Of a DNA stretch of 64,000 nucleotides, positions 25,097 to 33,968 are shown piece by piece. Position 1 is the stretch's first letter. The number at the start of each line of letters is the position of its first letter. Below the pieces are notes generated by a model, which saw nothing but the letters and a program-made list of their open reading frames with translations, made no database searches and was not told the DNA's origin. The position numbers and the translations under genes are program-made. Origin of the DNA: Burkholderiales bacterium (GTDB lineage: Bacteria > Pseudomonadota > Gammaproteobacteria > Burkholderiales > WYBJ01). The DNA is taken from NCBI GenBank assembly GCA_020848435.1, contig JADLAC010000016.1:62001-126000 (forward strand), given 5' to 3'.

Positions 25097-25984
25097 ATGA
25101 CCCAGAGCGACTTCCGTGGCGTGTTTCCGTATCTCGTCTCGCCGATACGCCCGGACGGAGAAGTCGACGCAGAGGTCCTGGCGCGCCTGTGCGAGGACCT
25201 GATCGGCGCGGGCGTCCATGGCTTGACGCCGCTCGGATCGACCGGGGAATTCGCCTACCTCTCCTGGGCGCAGCGGCGGCGCATCGTCCAGGTCGTGGTC
25301 GAAGCTGCCCGCGGGCGCGTTCCCGTGGTGGCGGGCGTCGCTTCCACGACCATCGCCGACGCCGTGGGCCAGGCACGCGAATTCGAGCGCCTCGGCTGCA
25401 GCGGTATTCTCGCCATCCTCGAAGCCTACTTCCCGATAGCCGATGAAGGCGTATTCACCTACTTCAAGGCGGTCGCGGATGCGGTATCGCTCCCCGTGGT
25501 GCTTTACACCAATCCAAGCTTTCAACGCTCGGACCTGAGCATCCCCGTGATCGAGCGCCTGAGCCGCGTAGCAAATATCCAATACATCAAGGACGCCTCG
25601 TCCAATACCGGGCGGCTGCTGTCGATCATCAATCGGGTCGAAGGTCGCATCAAGGTGTTCGCCGCCTCCGCGCACATCCCCGTATGTGTCATGATGATCG
25701 GCGGCGTCGGTTGGATGGCCGGCCCGGCGTGCGTCGCCCCGTGCGCCAGCGTGGCGCTGTACGAACTGTGCCGGCGCGGCGACTGGGCGCGAGCGATGGA
25801 GCGCCAGCGGCTGCTGTGGGATCTGAACCAGGCCTTTGCCCGCTACAACCTGGCCGCGTGCATCAAGGGCGGCCTGCAACTCCAGGGCTATGCCGTCGGC
25901 GACCCGCTGCCGCCGCAAGCACCGCTGACAGCCGAGGGGGTGCAGGAGGTGCGGCGCGCGCTCACGGCAATCGGCGCATTGTGA
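25097..25984 (+). CDS. DapA/NanA-family aldolase (dihydrodipicolinate synthase superfamily)
   Basis: 295 residues from the ATG at 25097, with GGAG upstream; the longer frame upstream is read-through. A TIM barrel with [12 protein letters not shown] (substrate carboxylate loop, GSTGE where DapA has GTTGE), Tyr137 in VVLYTNPS and Schiff-base Lys165 in IQYIKDASS. The family includes DapA, N-acetylneuraminate lyase and keto-acid aldolases/hydratases. Several DapA lysine-site residues differ, and no lysine genes are near, so a catabolic keto-acid aldolase or dehydratase is more likely. An alpha/beta hydrolase follows at 26109 on the same strand. Confidence 0.88.
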   Translation: MTQSDFRGVFPYLVSPIRPDGEVDAEVLARLCEDLIGAGVHGLTPLGSTGEFAYLSWAQRRRIVQVVVEAARGRVPVVAGVASTTIADAVGQAREFERLGCSGILAILEAYFPIADEGVFTYFKAVADAVSLPVVLYTNPSFQRSDLSIPVIERLSRVANIQYIKDASSNTGRLLSIINRVEGRIKVFAASAHIPVCVMMIGGVGWMAGPACVAPCASVALYELCRRGDWARAMERQRLLWDLNQAFARYNLAACIKGGLQLQGYAVGDPLPPQAPLTAEGVQEVRRALTAIGAL

Positions 25985-26108
25985 GCGTGTTCGGGCCGAG
26001 CAGTTTTGGAGCCTTTGCGGGGCTTGGATTGCGCCGACGTGCGCATACACGCGATCGCCGCGGGGCCGGCTCGTGCCTTGCGTTGCGCCGACACTGCAGG
26101 GAAACGTC

Positions 26109-26906
26109 ATGTCGAATTCGCCCTTGTTAGCCGCGCACGACGGCTTCGTGTCCGTGCATGGCCACGGCCGCCAGCACTACTTGGATGCGGGCAGCGGCGA
26201 GCCACTCGTCCTCATCCACGGCAACGGCGCCTCGGCATGGCAGTACGTCGACGTGATCCCGCTGCTGCTGCCGCGCATGCGCGTCATCGCCTGGGACATG
26301 CCCGGCCACGGCGACTCGGATCCCCTCGGGCGCCATTACAGCGTCGAGGACTACGCCGATGCTCTGAGCGGGTTCCTCCAGGCGCTGGGCTTGGCATCCG
26401 CCCATGTGTGCGGCTGCTCCAGCGGCGGCAGCATCTGCGCCGCCTTCGCGAGCCGCTATCCGGCCGCAGTCCGCTCCGCGCTGATCGTGGAACCGGCGTT
26501 TCGCAGCGAAACCGAGTGGGCGGCAAGCTGGGCGCAGGTCGAGGCCGATTTCGGCCTGCCCACGCAGACCGCGCAACAGATGGGCGAGCGTGTGGCGAAG
26601 GTCGACGAGCCGCGGCTCGCGCGCTGGAACATCGACCGCAACAAGGCCGGCGCCCGCACGATGGTCGATGTCATGTGGGCGCTGCGAGCGTTCGACTTGG
26701 GCCAAGCGGCAAAATCCATCCGCTGTCCGGCTATGCTTCTCTATGGCCGGCGGAGTCCCACCATCCACGGCCAGGAGCGTTTCCAAGCCGCGGCGCACAT
26801 CCCGCTCCAGGTGATGGAGGGCTCGGCACACTTCCCGATGCTGGACGAGCCGGCTGCGTTCGCGGAGGTGATTGCAAGCTTCTGCGCCAAGCACGCGGCC
26901 GCATAG
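26109..26906 (+). CDS. Alpha/beta-fold hydrolase
   Basis: 265 residues from the ATG at 26109 (AGGGAAA upstream; an in-frame start at 26073 is weaker). Hallmarks: LVLIHGNGASAWQY oxyanion region, WDMPGHGDSD, nucleophile Ser104 in CGCSSGG and a C-terminal His in GSAHFPMLDEP. At the usual acid position after the sixth core strand the sequence reads LLYGRRSPT, with no Asp. The acid may come from another loop. It follows the DapA-family gene by 124 bp. Specific substrate unknown; esterases, C-C hydrolases and dehalogenase-like members share this fold. Confidence 0.85.
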   Translation: MSNSPLLAAHDGFVSVHGHGRQHYLDAGSGEPLVLIHGNGASAWQYVDVIPLLLPRMRVIAWDMPGHGDSDPLGRHYSVEDYADALSGFLQALGLASAHVCGCSSGGSICAAFASRYPAAVRSALIVEPAFRSETEWAASWAQVEADFGLPTQTAQQMGERVAKVDEPRLARWNIDRNKAGARTMVDVMWALRAFDLGQAAKSIRCPAMLLYGRRSPTIHGQERFQAAAHIPLQVMEGSAHFPMLDEPAAFAEVIASFCAKHAAA

Positions 26907-26950
26907 TCCGACCCCGGTCCGACCCTAGCCCGACCCCCTGGTCCGACCCC
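26906..26950. repeat. Cluster of four GTCCGACCC units
   Basis: Starting in the stop codon of the hydrolase, GTCCGACCC(C) occurs at 26906, 26917 and 26941, with a one-mismatch copy (GCCCGACCCC) at 26928. The unit is half of the palindrome GGGTCSGACCC that recurs at about 33.9, 36.4 and 59.1 kb in intergenic DNA. Confidence 0.75.
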
Positions 26951-27244
26951 GGCCCGGGTCGCTCAAGCGATCCGCCCGAGCGCCGCTATCACGGAAACGG
27001 CGGGGTGGCCGCTTCAGGCCACGCAAGGCGCGCGTGCCGGCGCGATCGTGCGGGTGCGACCGTTCGCGCCTCCATCTTCGTTTACATTCTGCCGGGAACG
27101 CAATCGCCGGCGAGCGCTCAAACCGAGCGCGTCCGGAACGAGCGGACGGGGTGGCTTATGCGTCGGTGAGCGTGGCCGCGGACAGCCGCCGCTGCTAACA
27201 TACCGGCAAGTCTGCGAGCGTTGGGGTCGAGCAGAGGAGACGAC
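26907..27244. other. Intergenic region with repeats only
   Basis: 338 bases between the hydrolase and the outer-membrane protein gene. The first 45 bases hold the GTCCGACCC cluster. The rest has no supported gene; a short frame at 27048 lacks a start site and family likeness. The promoter of the outer-membrane protein should lie here but no clear boxes are seen. Confidence 0.5.
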
Positions 27245-27856
27245 ATGATCAAGCGAAGCATACTCGGCGCGGGCACGGTCATCGCGATCGCGCTCTCGGG
27301 TGGAGCTGCCGCGGCCGATGCCGGCTGGTACCTGGGCGGCTCGCTGGGGCAGAGCCGCTTCGATGTCGATACGAGCGGGTTCACCGGCTCCGTCGACAAG
27401 CGGGATACCGCCTGGAGCCTGTTCGGCGGCTACCAGATGAATCGCAACCTCGGCCTCGAGCTGGGCTACACCGATTTCGGCAAGGCCACCTTCAACGGTA
27501 CGCTGGGCCTTGCGATACCGCCTGTCCCGGCGGGCGCCGGCGCCCGCGGCGGCATCGATGCCACCGCCTGGTGGCTTGCGGCCGTGGGCACGATTCCATT
27601 CACCGAGCGCTTGTCGGGCTACGGCAAGCTGGGGTTGAACTACAACGAAGTGAAGCTCAACGCGACCGTCGGCGGGTTTTCCGGCAGCACCGACGACCGT
27701 AACGTCGGCTACCTGGGCGGGCTGGGCCTGAAATACAATTTCACCCCGAGCATCGGGCTGCGCGGGGGCTGGGAACGCCACCGTGTCGGCGACGATTCGG
27801 TCGGCGGCAAGGGCGACATCGATCTGTGGTCACTCGGGCTGCACGTCAGGTTCTGA
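27245..27856 (+). CDS. OmpA-like 8-stranded outer-membrane barrel protein
   Basis: 203 residues from the ATG at 27245, with AGAGGAG upstream. Signal peptide at about residues 1-24 (cleavage after AAADA). The mature protein starts GWYLGGSLGQSRFDVD and contains alternating-residue strands (WSLFGGYQMNRNLGLELGYTDFG, YGKLGLNYNEVKL, GYLGGLGLKYNF). It ends in Phe (LHVRF), the usual outer-membrane insertion signal. This fits the small OmpA-N/OmpW-like beta-barrel domain (about 180 residues); there is no peptidoglycan-binding domain. It may be a structural porin-like protein. It is followed by a 16-bp-stem hairpin. Confidence 0.88.
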   Translation: MIKRSILGAGTVIAIALSGGAAAADAGWYLGGSLGQSRFDVDTSGFTGSVDKRDTAWSLFGGYQMNRNLGLELGYTDFGKATFNGTLGLAIPPVPAGAGARGGIDATAWWLAAVGTIPFTERLSGYGKLGLNYNEVKLNATVGGFSGSTDDRNVGYLGGLGLKYNFTPSIGLRGGWERHRVGDDSVGGKGDIDLWSLGLHVRF

Positions 27857-27880
27857 AGCAACGCCGCCCCCTCGCACCGC

Positions 27881-27914
27881 AACTTCTACGCCGCGCTTGC
27901 GCGGCGTAGAAGTT
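27881..27914. terminator. 34-bp perfect hairpin between convergent genes
   Basis: AACTTCTACGCCGCGC (27881-27896), two bases, then its exact complement (27899-27914). The stem lies between the end of the outer-membrane protein gene (27856) and the end of ubiD (27927), so it can serve both strands. It lacks a T-run, but a 16-bp perfect stem at a convergent junction is best read as a bidirectional terminator or message-stabilising hairpin. Confidence 0.7.
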
Positions 27915-27926
27915 CATGGCCCCCGC

Positions 27927-29390
27927 TCACAGCCCGATATCACGCATCACCTGGTCGATACGTGCCTTGACCGCCGGCGTCATCGTGATTGGCGTACCCC
28001 AGCTGCGGTCGGTTTCCCCCGGCCACTTGTGGGTGGCGTCGATCCCCATCTTCGATCCCACGCCCGCCACCGGGCTGGCGAAGTCCAGGTAGTCGATCGG
28101 CGTGCCGTCGGCGATCAGCGTATCGCGGCGCGGATCGACCCGCGTGGTGAGCGCCCAGATCACGTCCTTCCAGTCGCGCACGTTGACGTCGTCGTCGGTC
28201 ACGATGATGAACTTGGTGTACGTAAACTGCCGCAGATAGCTCCAGATGCCGAACATCATCCGCTTGGCGTGGCCGGCGTACTGCTTGCGGATGCTCACCA
28301 CCGACATGCGATACGAGCAGCCCTCGGGCGGCAGGTAGAAGTCGACGATCTCCGGAAATTGCTTGCGCAATAGCGGAACGAAGACCTCGTTCAATGCCAT
28401 GCCCAGCACCGCCGGCTCGTCGGGAGGCTTGCCGGTATAGGTGGAGTGGTAGATCGGATCGCGGCGCATGCCGATGCGCTCGATGGTGAATACCGGGAAG
28501 CGATCGCGCTCGTTGTAGTAGCCGGTGTGGTCGCCGAACGGGCCTTCGAGCGCGCTGTCGTTGGGGTGGATGGCGCCTTCGAATACGATCTCGGCGCGGG
28601 CGGGCACTTGCAGGTCGGCATGGCGACATGCGGCAAGCTCGCTGCGCGCGCCGCGCAATAAGCCTGCGAACTGGTACTCCGAGAGGGCATCCGGGACCGG
28701 CGTCACCGCGCCCAGGATCGTGGCGGGATCCGCACCCAAGGCCACCGCCACCGGAAACGGGGTCCCTGGCTGCGCCAAGCCGTGATCGCGAAAATCGAGC
28801 GCGCCGCCGCGGTGCGCGAGCCAGCGCACGATGACGCGATTACGGCCCACCACCTGCATGCGATAGATGCCCAGGTTCTGGCGCTTGCGCTGGGGGCCGC
28901 GCGTGACGACCAATCCCCAGGTGATCAAGGGGCCGGCATCGCCGGGCCAGCAGGTCTGGATCGGGAAACGACCAAGATCGACCTCGTCGCCTTCCAGCGT
29001 GATCTCGTGGCAGGGCGGGCTCGAAACCGTCTTGGGCGCCATGGAGACGATCTGCTTAACCAGCGGCAGCTTGTCCCATAGGTCGCGCAAGCCCTTGGGC
29101 GGATCCGGCTCCTTGAGGTAGGCGAGCAGCTCGCCCAGCTCGCGCAATTGCGCCACCGAGTCCTTCCCCATGCCGAGCGCCACCCGCTGCGGCGTGCCGA
29201 ACAAGTTGCCGAGCACCGGCATCGTGTGGCCCTTCAGGCGTTCGAACAGCAGGGCCGGTCCCGCGCGCTTGAGCACGCGATCGCACAGCTCGGTCATTTC
29301 CAGGCAGGGGTCGATTTCGACCCCGACGCGCTTCAGCTCGCCGCGCGCTTCGAGCTGGGCGATGAATTCACGCAGATCGCGATACGCCAT
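27927..29390 (-). CDS. ubiD: UbiD, prenylated-FMN-dependent 4-hydroxy-3-polyprenylbenzoate decarboxylase
   Basis: 487 residues from ATG 29390 ([10 protein letters not shown]), the family's normal N-terminus and length; a GTG four codons earlier is possible. Typical stretches: [49 protein letters not shown] with the active-site Glu and the metal/prFMN site, and [20 protein letters not shown]-like end (DYLDFASP). UbiD removes the ring carboxylate during ubiquinone synthesis and needs prenyl-FMN from UbiX, which is not in this window. It is last in ridA-recG-ubiC-ubiA-ubiD, 24 bp after ubiA. Confidence 0.95.
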   Translation of the reverse strand: MAYRDLREFIAQLEARGELKRVGVEIDPCLEMTELCDRVLKRAGPALLFERLKGHTMPVLGNLFGTPQRVALGMGKDSVAQLRELGELLAYLKEPDPPKGLRDLWDKLPLVKQIVSMAPKTVSSPPCHEITLEGDEVDLGRFPIQTCWPGDAGPLITWGLVVTRGPQRKRQNLGIYRMQVVGRNRVIVRWLAHRGGALDFRDHGLAQPGTPFPVAVALGADPATILGAVTPVPDALSEYQFAGLLRGARSELAACRHADLQVPARAEIVFEGAIHPNDSALEGPFGDHTGYYNERDRFPVFTIERIGMRRDPIYHSTYTGKPPDEPAVLGMALNEVFVPLLRKQFPEIVDFYLPPEGCSYRMSVVSIRKQYAGHAKRMMFGIWSYLRQFTYTKFIIVTDDDVNVRDWKDVIWALTTRVDPRRDTLIADGTPIDYLDFASPVAGVGSKMGIDATHKWPGETDRSWGTPITMTPAVKARIDQVMRDIGL

Positions 29391-29414
29391 GATCGTTAGC
29401 ACGCACGAGCGCGC

Positions 29415-30305
29415 TCATTTGAGTTGGACCCAGGGCATGGGGATGCGCAGCGCGAAATCGGCGGCGATGCCGGCGAAAATGGCGGCCCCCATCCAGTTAT
29501 TGTGCAGAAACGCCTTGAAGCAGCCCTCCCGGCTGCGGCTCCGAATCATGAAGTACTGCGCCGCGGCCAACATCCCCGCAGCACCAATCCCGAGGAAGTA
29601 GCCCAGCCCGAGGTTGGCGCGGTACCCGATCAACATCATGCCCGCGATGAAAAGGCCATGGCACAGCATGGTCAGAGCCACGTCGTGGCGGCCGAAGAGG
29701 ATGGCCGAGGTCTTGATGCCGATCCGCAGATCATCGTCGCGGTCGACCATCGCATACTCGGTATCGTAGGCGATGGTCCAGAACACGTGTACGCCGAGCA
29801 GCCACCAGGCGATCGGCGGAACGGCGTTCTGGTGGGCTGCGAATGCCATCGGGATGCCGAAGCCGAAGGCCACGCCGAGCCACGCTTGCGGCAGCCAGAA
29901 GAAGCGCTTCAAGAACGGATAGATGACGGCCAGCGCCAGCCCCGCCACCGAAAGCTGGATCGTGAGCCGGTTGAGCTGGAGCACCAGCAGGAACGCGAGG
30001 CCGGCGAGCAGCAGCGCGAGCGTAATCGCTTCGGCAACTGAAATCGCGCGCGCCGCCAGCGGCCGGGTGCGGGTGCGCTCGACCTGCGGATCGAAATCGC
30101 GGTCGGCGATGTCGTTGACGATGCAGCCCGCGGAGCGCATCAGCACAACGCCGAGCACGAAAATCACGAATACGCCCGGATTGGGCAAGCCGTACGACGA
30201 CAGCCATAGACCCCACAACGTCGGCCACAACAGCAGCAGAATGCCGATGGGCTTGTCGAGGCGCATCAGCCGCTCGTAGGTGTCGAGTCGCTGGCTCAGA
30301 GTCAC
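29415..30305 (-). CDS. ubiA: UbiA, 4-hydroxybenzoate polyprenyltransferase, GTG start
   Basis: 296 residues from a GTG at 30305. Two Asp-rich prenyl-diphosphate/Mg motifs are present: NDIADRDFDPQVERT near 64 and DTEYAMVDRDDD near 180. About eight hydrophobic segments place it in the inner membrane. It attaches the polyprenyl tail to 4-hydroxybenzoate, the step after UbiC and before UbiD. The GTG overlaps the ubiC stop (GTGA), so translation is coupled. An ATG start is absent in the right place; the N-terminus TLSQRLDTYERLMRLDKPIG matches the family. Confidence 0.96.
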   Translation of the reverse strand: MTLSQRLDTYERLMRLDKPIGILLLLWPTLWGLWLSSYGLPNPGVFVIFVLGVVLMRSAGCIVNDIADRDFDPQVERTRTRPLAARAISVAEAITLALLLAGLAFLLVLQLNRLTIQLSVAGLALAVIYPFLKRFFWLPQAWLGVAFGFGIPMAFAAHQNAVPPIAWWLLGVHVFWTIAYDTEYAMVDRDDDLRIGIKTSAILFGRHDVALTMLCHGLFIAGMMLIGYRANLGLGYFLGIGAAGMLAAAQYFMIRSRSREGCFKAFLHNNWMGAAIFAGIAADFALRIPMPWVQLK

Positions 30306-30865
30306 GATCGGTCGTGGCTGTTGTGCGCGCTGAGCGCCGGCAGGAAAGCCTCGGTCACCAGCAGCGGCGCGCGGTGCAGAACGAACAGCGAGCGCCGCGC
30401 CGGCAGCCGCGGTAGCGGGGCTGCGAGCGCCTTCGCCGCCGCGCAGTATAGCGGATGCCTTCCCCCCAGCCAGCGAAAACGCAGGGGATGGCGCTCGATG
30501 CGCGGGTCGGCGAACAAGGCCGCACCGAGCGGGCGGGTGCCGATCGCGGCGATGGCGCGCCATGCGCCGCGCAGGTCCTGCGCTCGCACTACGCTGTGCG
30601 CGAACACCACCGGCATCGATCCACAATAGAGCAGCACGTCGCGTCCGATCGCGCGCTCCCGCTGCGCGAGACCAAGCAGCGCGGCCTCCTCGCGTGCCGG
30701 CCTGATGAGCCCTTGGTGCAGCAGCCGCACGCGAAAGCTCGGGCAACGTGCCTTCAACCGCGCCGTCAGCGAGCCGCGGTCGAGCAACCAGCCGCGCATC
30801 GCGGCATCGGCGGCGAGCGGCCACGGCTGCCAGAACGGGTCGTGCGCGCGGCGGCGGTAGTCCAT
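30302..30865 (-). CDS. ubiC: UbiC-like chorismate lyase
   Basis: 187 residues from the ATG at 30865. The pattern WLLDRGSLTARLKARCPSFRVRLLHQG near residue 25, the GRDVLLYCGSMPVVFAHSVV strand pair (family CGxxPxVFARSV) and RPLGAALFADP with WLGGRHPLY at the C-terminal end (family RSLGxxLFxxP and LWARRSxF) identify chorismate lyase. It makes 4-hydroxybenzoate and pyruvate from chorismate for ubiquinone. Position directly between recG (11 bp) and ubiA (overlapping) supports this. Identification rests on motif order and context; overall divergence is high. Confidence 0.9.
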   Translation of the reverse strand: MDYRRRAHDPFWQPWPLAADAAMRGWLLDRGSLTARLKARCPSFRVRLLHQGLIRPAREEAALLGLAQRERAIGRDVLLYCGSMPVVFAHSVVRAQDLRGAWRAIAAIGTRPLGAALFADPRIERHPLRFRWLGGRHPLYCAAAKALAAPLPRLPARRSLFVLHRAPLLVTEAFLPALSAHNSHDRS

Positions 30866-30876
30866 CGGCTCGCGCC

Positions 30877-33000
30877 CTACGCCTTCAGGTAATCGTGACG
30901 CGAGCCTAGCCAGCGCTCCATATGGGCGCGGGCGAGCTTGGGCTCGAGGTCCAACAGCCGCTGCGCGTGCGTGCGCGCCTGCTCGAGCAAGGCCACGTCG
31001 GCCGCCAGGTCGGCGAAGCGCAGCATGGGTATACCGCTTTGGCGTGCGCCGAGCAGCTCGCCGGGGCCGCGCTGCTCCAGATCCCTGCGCGCGATTTCGA
31101 AGCCGTCGCCATGCTCGAAGATCACCTTGAGACGCGAGCGCGCCGCATCCGACAGCGCCGGCTCGTACATGAGGATGCATGCGCTCGCATCGCGCCCGCG
31201 CCCAACGCGACCGCGGAGCTGATGCAGCTGCGCGAGCCCCATGCGCTCGGCATTCTCGATCACCATCAGCGTCGCATTGGGCACGTCGACGCCCACTTCG
31301 ATCACCGTGGTCGCCACCAGCAACTGGGTGGCGCCCTGCTTGAATGCGGCCATGACTTCGGCCTTGTGCGCGGATGAAAGCCGCCCGTGCACCAGGCCGA
31401 CCGCCAGATCGGGAAAGGTCTGCCGGATGGTCTCGTAGGTGGCGAGCGCCGTCTTCAATTGCAGGGTTTCCGACTCTTCGATGAGGGGACACACCCAATA
31501 CGCCTGGCCGCCGCCGACACAGGCCGCGCGCACGCGAGCGATGACCTCGTCGCGCCGCGGGGCGGCAACGAGCTTGGTCGCGACCGGGGTTCGGCCGGGA
31601 GGCAAGGTATCGATCACGCTTACGTCGAGATCGGCATAGAAGCTCATGGCGAGCGTGCGCGGAATGGGCGTGGCGCTCATCATCAACCGGTGCGGCTCGA
31701 GCTCCTGCGTGCTCTTCTGCCCGAGCGCGAGCCGCTCGCGAACGCCGAACCGATGCTGCTCATCGACGATCGCCAGCCCCAGCCGCTGGAAGCTCACGTC
31801 GTGTTGAATGAGCGCATGGGTGCCGACCGCGACCATGGCCGCACCGCTTTGCAGGCGCGCGCGTGCCGCCTCGCGCGCCTTCTTCCTCTGCCCGCCTGTA
31901 AGCCACACCACCTCGATGCCGAGCGGCGCGAGCCAGGCCGCGAACTTGGCATAGTGCTGCTCCGCCAGGATTTCAGTTGGCGCCATCACCGCGACCTGGA
32001 AGTCGTTTTCGATCGCCTGTAGCGCCGCGGCCGCGGCCACGACCGTCTTGCCGCTGCCCACGTCGCCCTGCAGCAGCCGCTGCATCGGATAGGGGCGCGC
32101 AAGATCGGTGCGCAGCTCGGCGAGCGCGCGCTGCTGTGCGGGGGTCAGCACGAACGGCAACGATGCCATCAACTTGCGTAAGAGGTGGCCGCGGGCGGCC
32201 AAGGCGGGAGCGCCGCGCTGCCGGCGCCGGCGGTAGCTCGCGCGCATGGAGAGCTGCTGCGCCAACAGCTCGTCGAACTTGATCCGCCGCCAGGCAGGAT
32301 GCGTGCGCGCCTCCAGCGCGCGCACGTCCGCATCCGGCGGCGGCGCGTGCAGATAGCGAACGGATGCGCCGAATCCGCCCAGATCGAGCGCGTTCAAGAC
32401 GCTCGCGGGCAAGGTGTCGTGCAGCTCGCACGTCCCCACGGCGCGATTCACCAGCGCGCGCAACGCCACCTGGGAGAGGCCTTGTGTCGTCGGGTAGACC
32501 GGCGTGAGCGTCTCCGGCAGGGGCTCGTCGGCGCGCACGAGGCGGTAACGCGGGTGCACCATCTCGGCGCCGAACATGCTCGAACGCAGCTCCCCCATGA
32601 CGCGAATGCGCGCGCCGGGCACGAACTGCTTGACCTGGCTCGGATAGAAATTGAGGAATCGCAGCGTCAGCTCGGCGCCGTGATCGGCGGCCTGAACGAT
32701 GAGTTGGCGCCGCGGGCGATAGCGGACTTCGCTGCCGAGCACGTCGAGCTCGACCTGTACTGTGGTCCCGATACGCGCATCGCGCAGCGCAACGATCCGC
32801 GTCTCGTCCTCGTAGCGCGAGGGTAAGTGCAGAACGAGGTCGAACCAGGCGCGAATGCCGAGCTTGTCGAGCTGGGCGACGGTAGCGGCCGCGATTCCGC
32901 TCAAGCTCGGCGCTGCCTCTGCGCCAACAGGCGGCCGCGGTGGCGCCGGGCGAGCGACTCGGGCCGGCGGCGCCGTGTCCTGGGACGGTTTCGCGCGCAT
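30877..33000 (-). CDS. recG: ATP-dependent DNA helicase RecG
   Basis: 707 residues from the ATG at 33000; the frame's further extension upstream runs into ridA sequence and is rejected. The wedge/OB domain comes first (LHLPSRYEDETR, ELTLRFLNFYPSQVKQF). The helicase core has motif I GDVGSGKT, motif II DEQHRFGV, motif III SATPIPRT, and motif VI QLRGRVGRG. RecG regresses stalled forks and remodels Holliday junctions and R-loops. The N-terminal 40 residues are Pro/Ala-rich linker. It lies between ridA (64 bp) and ubiC (11 bp). Confidence 0.97.
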   Translation of the reverse strand: MRAKPSQDTAPPARVARPAPPRPPVGAEAAPSLSGIAAATVAQLDKLGIRAWFDLVLHLPSRYEDETRIVALRDARIGTTVQVELDVLGSEVRYRPRRQLIVQAADHGAELTLRFLNFYPSQVKQFVPGARIRVMGELRSSMFGAEMVHPRYRLVRADEPLPETLTPVYPTTQGLSQVALRALVNRAVGTCELHDTLPASVLNALDLGGFGASVRYLHAPPPDADVRALEARTHPAWRRIKFDELLAQQLSMRASYRRRRQRGAPALAARGHLLRKLMASLPFVLTPAQQRALAELRTDLARPYPMQRLLQGDVGSGKTVVAAAAALQAIENDFQVAVMAPTEILAEQHYAKFAAWLAPLGIEVVWLTGGQRKKAREAARARLQSGAAMVAVGTHALIQHDVSFQRLGLAIVDEQHRFGVRERLALGQKSTQELEPHRLMMSATPIPRTLAMSFYADLDVSVIDTLPPGRTPVATKLVAAPRRDEVIARVRAACVGGGQAYWVCPLIEESETLQLKTALATYETIRQTFPDLAVGLVHGRLSSAHKAEVMAAFKQGATQLLVATTVIEVGVDVPNATLMVIENAERMGLAQLHQLRGRVGRGRDASACILMYEPALSDAARSRLKVIFEHGDGFEIARRDLEQRGPGELLGARQSGIPMLRFADLAADVALLEQARTHAQRLLDLEPKLARAHMERWLGSRHDYLKA

Positions 33001-33064
33001 CGAGCTCACGTGCGCCGCCGTGGCAAAGACCGCCGCGCGCCGGCTGCGGGCATCGCTCGCGCGA

Positions 33065-33451
33065 TCAGTGGGCACGCAGGTGCATGATCGCGTCGACTTC
33101 GACCAGCGCGGCTCGCGGCAAGCTCGCGACACCCACGGTCGCGCGCGCCGGATGAGGCTCGCGAAAGTGCCTGGCCATGGTTTCGTTGACCTTGCCGAAG
33201 TGGGCGAGATCGGTCAGGTACACGGTAACCCGGACGACGTCATCGAGGCTGCCGCCACTCGCGGCCGCGACCGCCGCCAGGTTGCGGAACACCCGCTCGG
33301 CTTGGGCCTCCAAGCCATCGAGCAGCTCGCCGCTGGCGGGATCGAGCCCGATCTGGCCCGAGAGATACACGGTATCGCCGGCGCGGATGGCCTGGGAATA
33401 CGGGCCGATCGCGCTCGGCGCCTGGGCAGTGTGAATCGCGGTCTTGGCCAT
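33065..33451 (-). CDS. ridA: RidA-family enamine/imine deaminase
   Basis: 128 residues from the ATG at 33451 (MAKTAIHT); an earlier ATG seven codons up is an alternative. Family landmarks: [38 protein letters not shown] and the terminal [21 protein letters not shown], whose Arg in LPR-ALVE contacts the substrate carboxylate. RidA hydrolyses reactive 2-aminoacrylate made by PLP enzymes, in the cytoplasm as a trimer. It is the first gene of the ridA-recG-ubi string, divergent from a TPR gene with 48 bp between starts. Confidence 0.95.
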   Translation of the reverse strand: MAKTAIHTAQAPSAIGPYSQAIRAGDTVYLSGQIGLDPASGELLDGLEAQAERVFRNLAAVAAASGGSLDDVVRVTVYLTDLAHFGKVNETMARHFREPHPARATVGVASLPRAALVEVDAIMHLRAH

Positions 33452-33499
33452 GGCGCTCGCCGAGGCTAGCATCGGTTTTATCGCCGGATCATACCGGAA

Positions 33500-33844
33500 A
33501 TGAGCCTATCGATTCGCGACCGACTGGAGCGATTGCTGGCGAGCGGCAAAGACAATGCGCTGCTGCGCTTCTCCTTGGGCAGCGCGTGGCTGAAGGCCGG
33601 CGAGCCCGCGACCGCCGCCGCGCATCTCGAACGAGCGCTCGAGCACGATCCCGGCTACTCGGCGGCATGGAAGCTCTACGCCAAGGCGCTTGCGGACAGC
33701 GGCCGGCGCGATGCTGCCATCGCTGCGTACGGGCGCGGTATCGACGTCGCGGCGGCGAAGGGCGATAAGCAGGCAGCCAAAGAGATGCAGGTGTTGCTGC
33801 GCCGGCTGGAGAAAGGCGCGGCCGGTGAGTCACGCTCGGTCTAG
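33500..33844 (+). CDS. Small tetratricopeptide-repeat protein
   Basis: 114 residues. Residues 18-90 form two TPR units and a capping helix ([32 protein letters not shown], then [32 protein letters not shown]). The last 25 residues are a charged helix ([20 protein letters not shown]). There is no signal peptide, so it is cytoplasmic; it presumably binds a protein partner. Similar short TPR proteins sit next to ridA/recG in several betaproteobacteria as far as I recall, but no function is established. Confidence 0.85.
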   Translation: MSLSIRDRLERLLASGKDNALLRFSLGSAWLKAGEPATAAAHLERALEHDPGYSAAWKLYAKALADSGRRDAAIAAYGRGIDVAAAKGDKQAAKEMQVLLRRLEKGAAGESRSV

Positions 33845-33923
33845 CCAGCATGGCGGGGCTCGCCGTGGCCATCGCCGGGCAGGCTATTGCCGCTTGCTCG
33901 CTTGGCCGCCCCGCAAGCGCGCG

Positions 33924-33954
33924 CCGACCGGGGCCCCTCCGACCCCTGGTCCGG
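33924..33954. repeat. Degenerate GGGGTCGGA-type palindromic repeat
   Basis: Between the convergent TPR and acyl-CoA dehydrogenase genes the plus strand reads CCGACCGGGGCCCCTCCGACCCC then TGGTCCGG. The TCCGACCCC/GGTCCG parts match the repeat family at 26.9 and 59.1 kb. Centred on GGGGCCCC it can also fold as a hairpin (CCGACCGGGG is complementary only in part to the right side). Confidence 0.5.
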
Positions 33955-33968
33955 CGGGTGGAGCGCCG

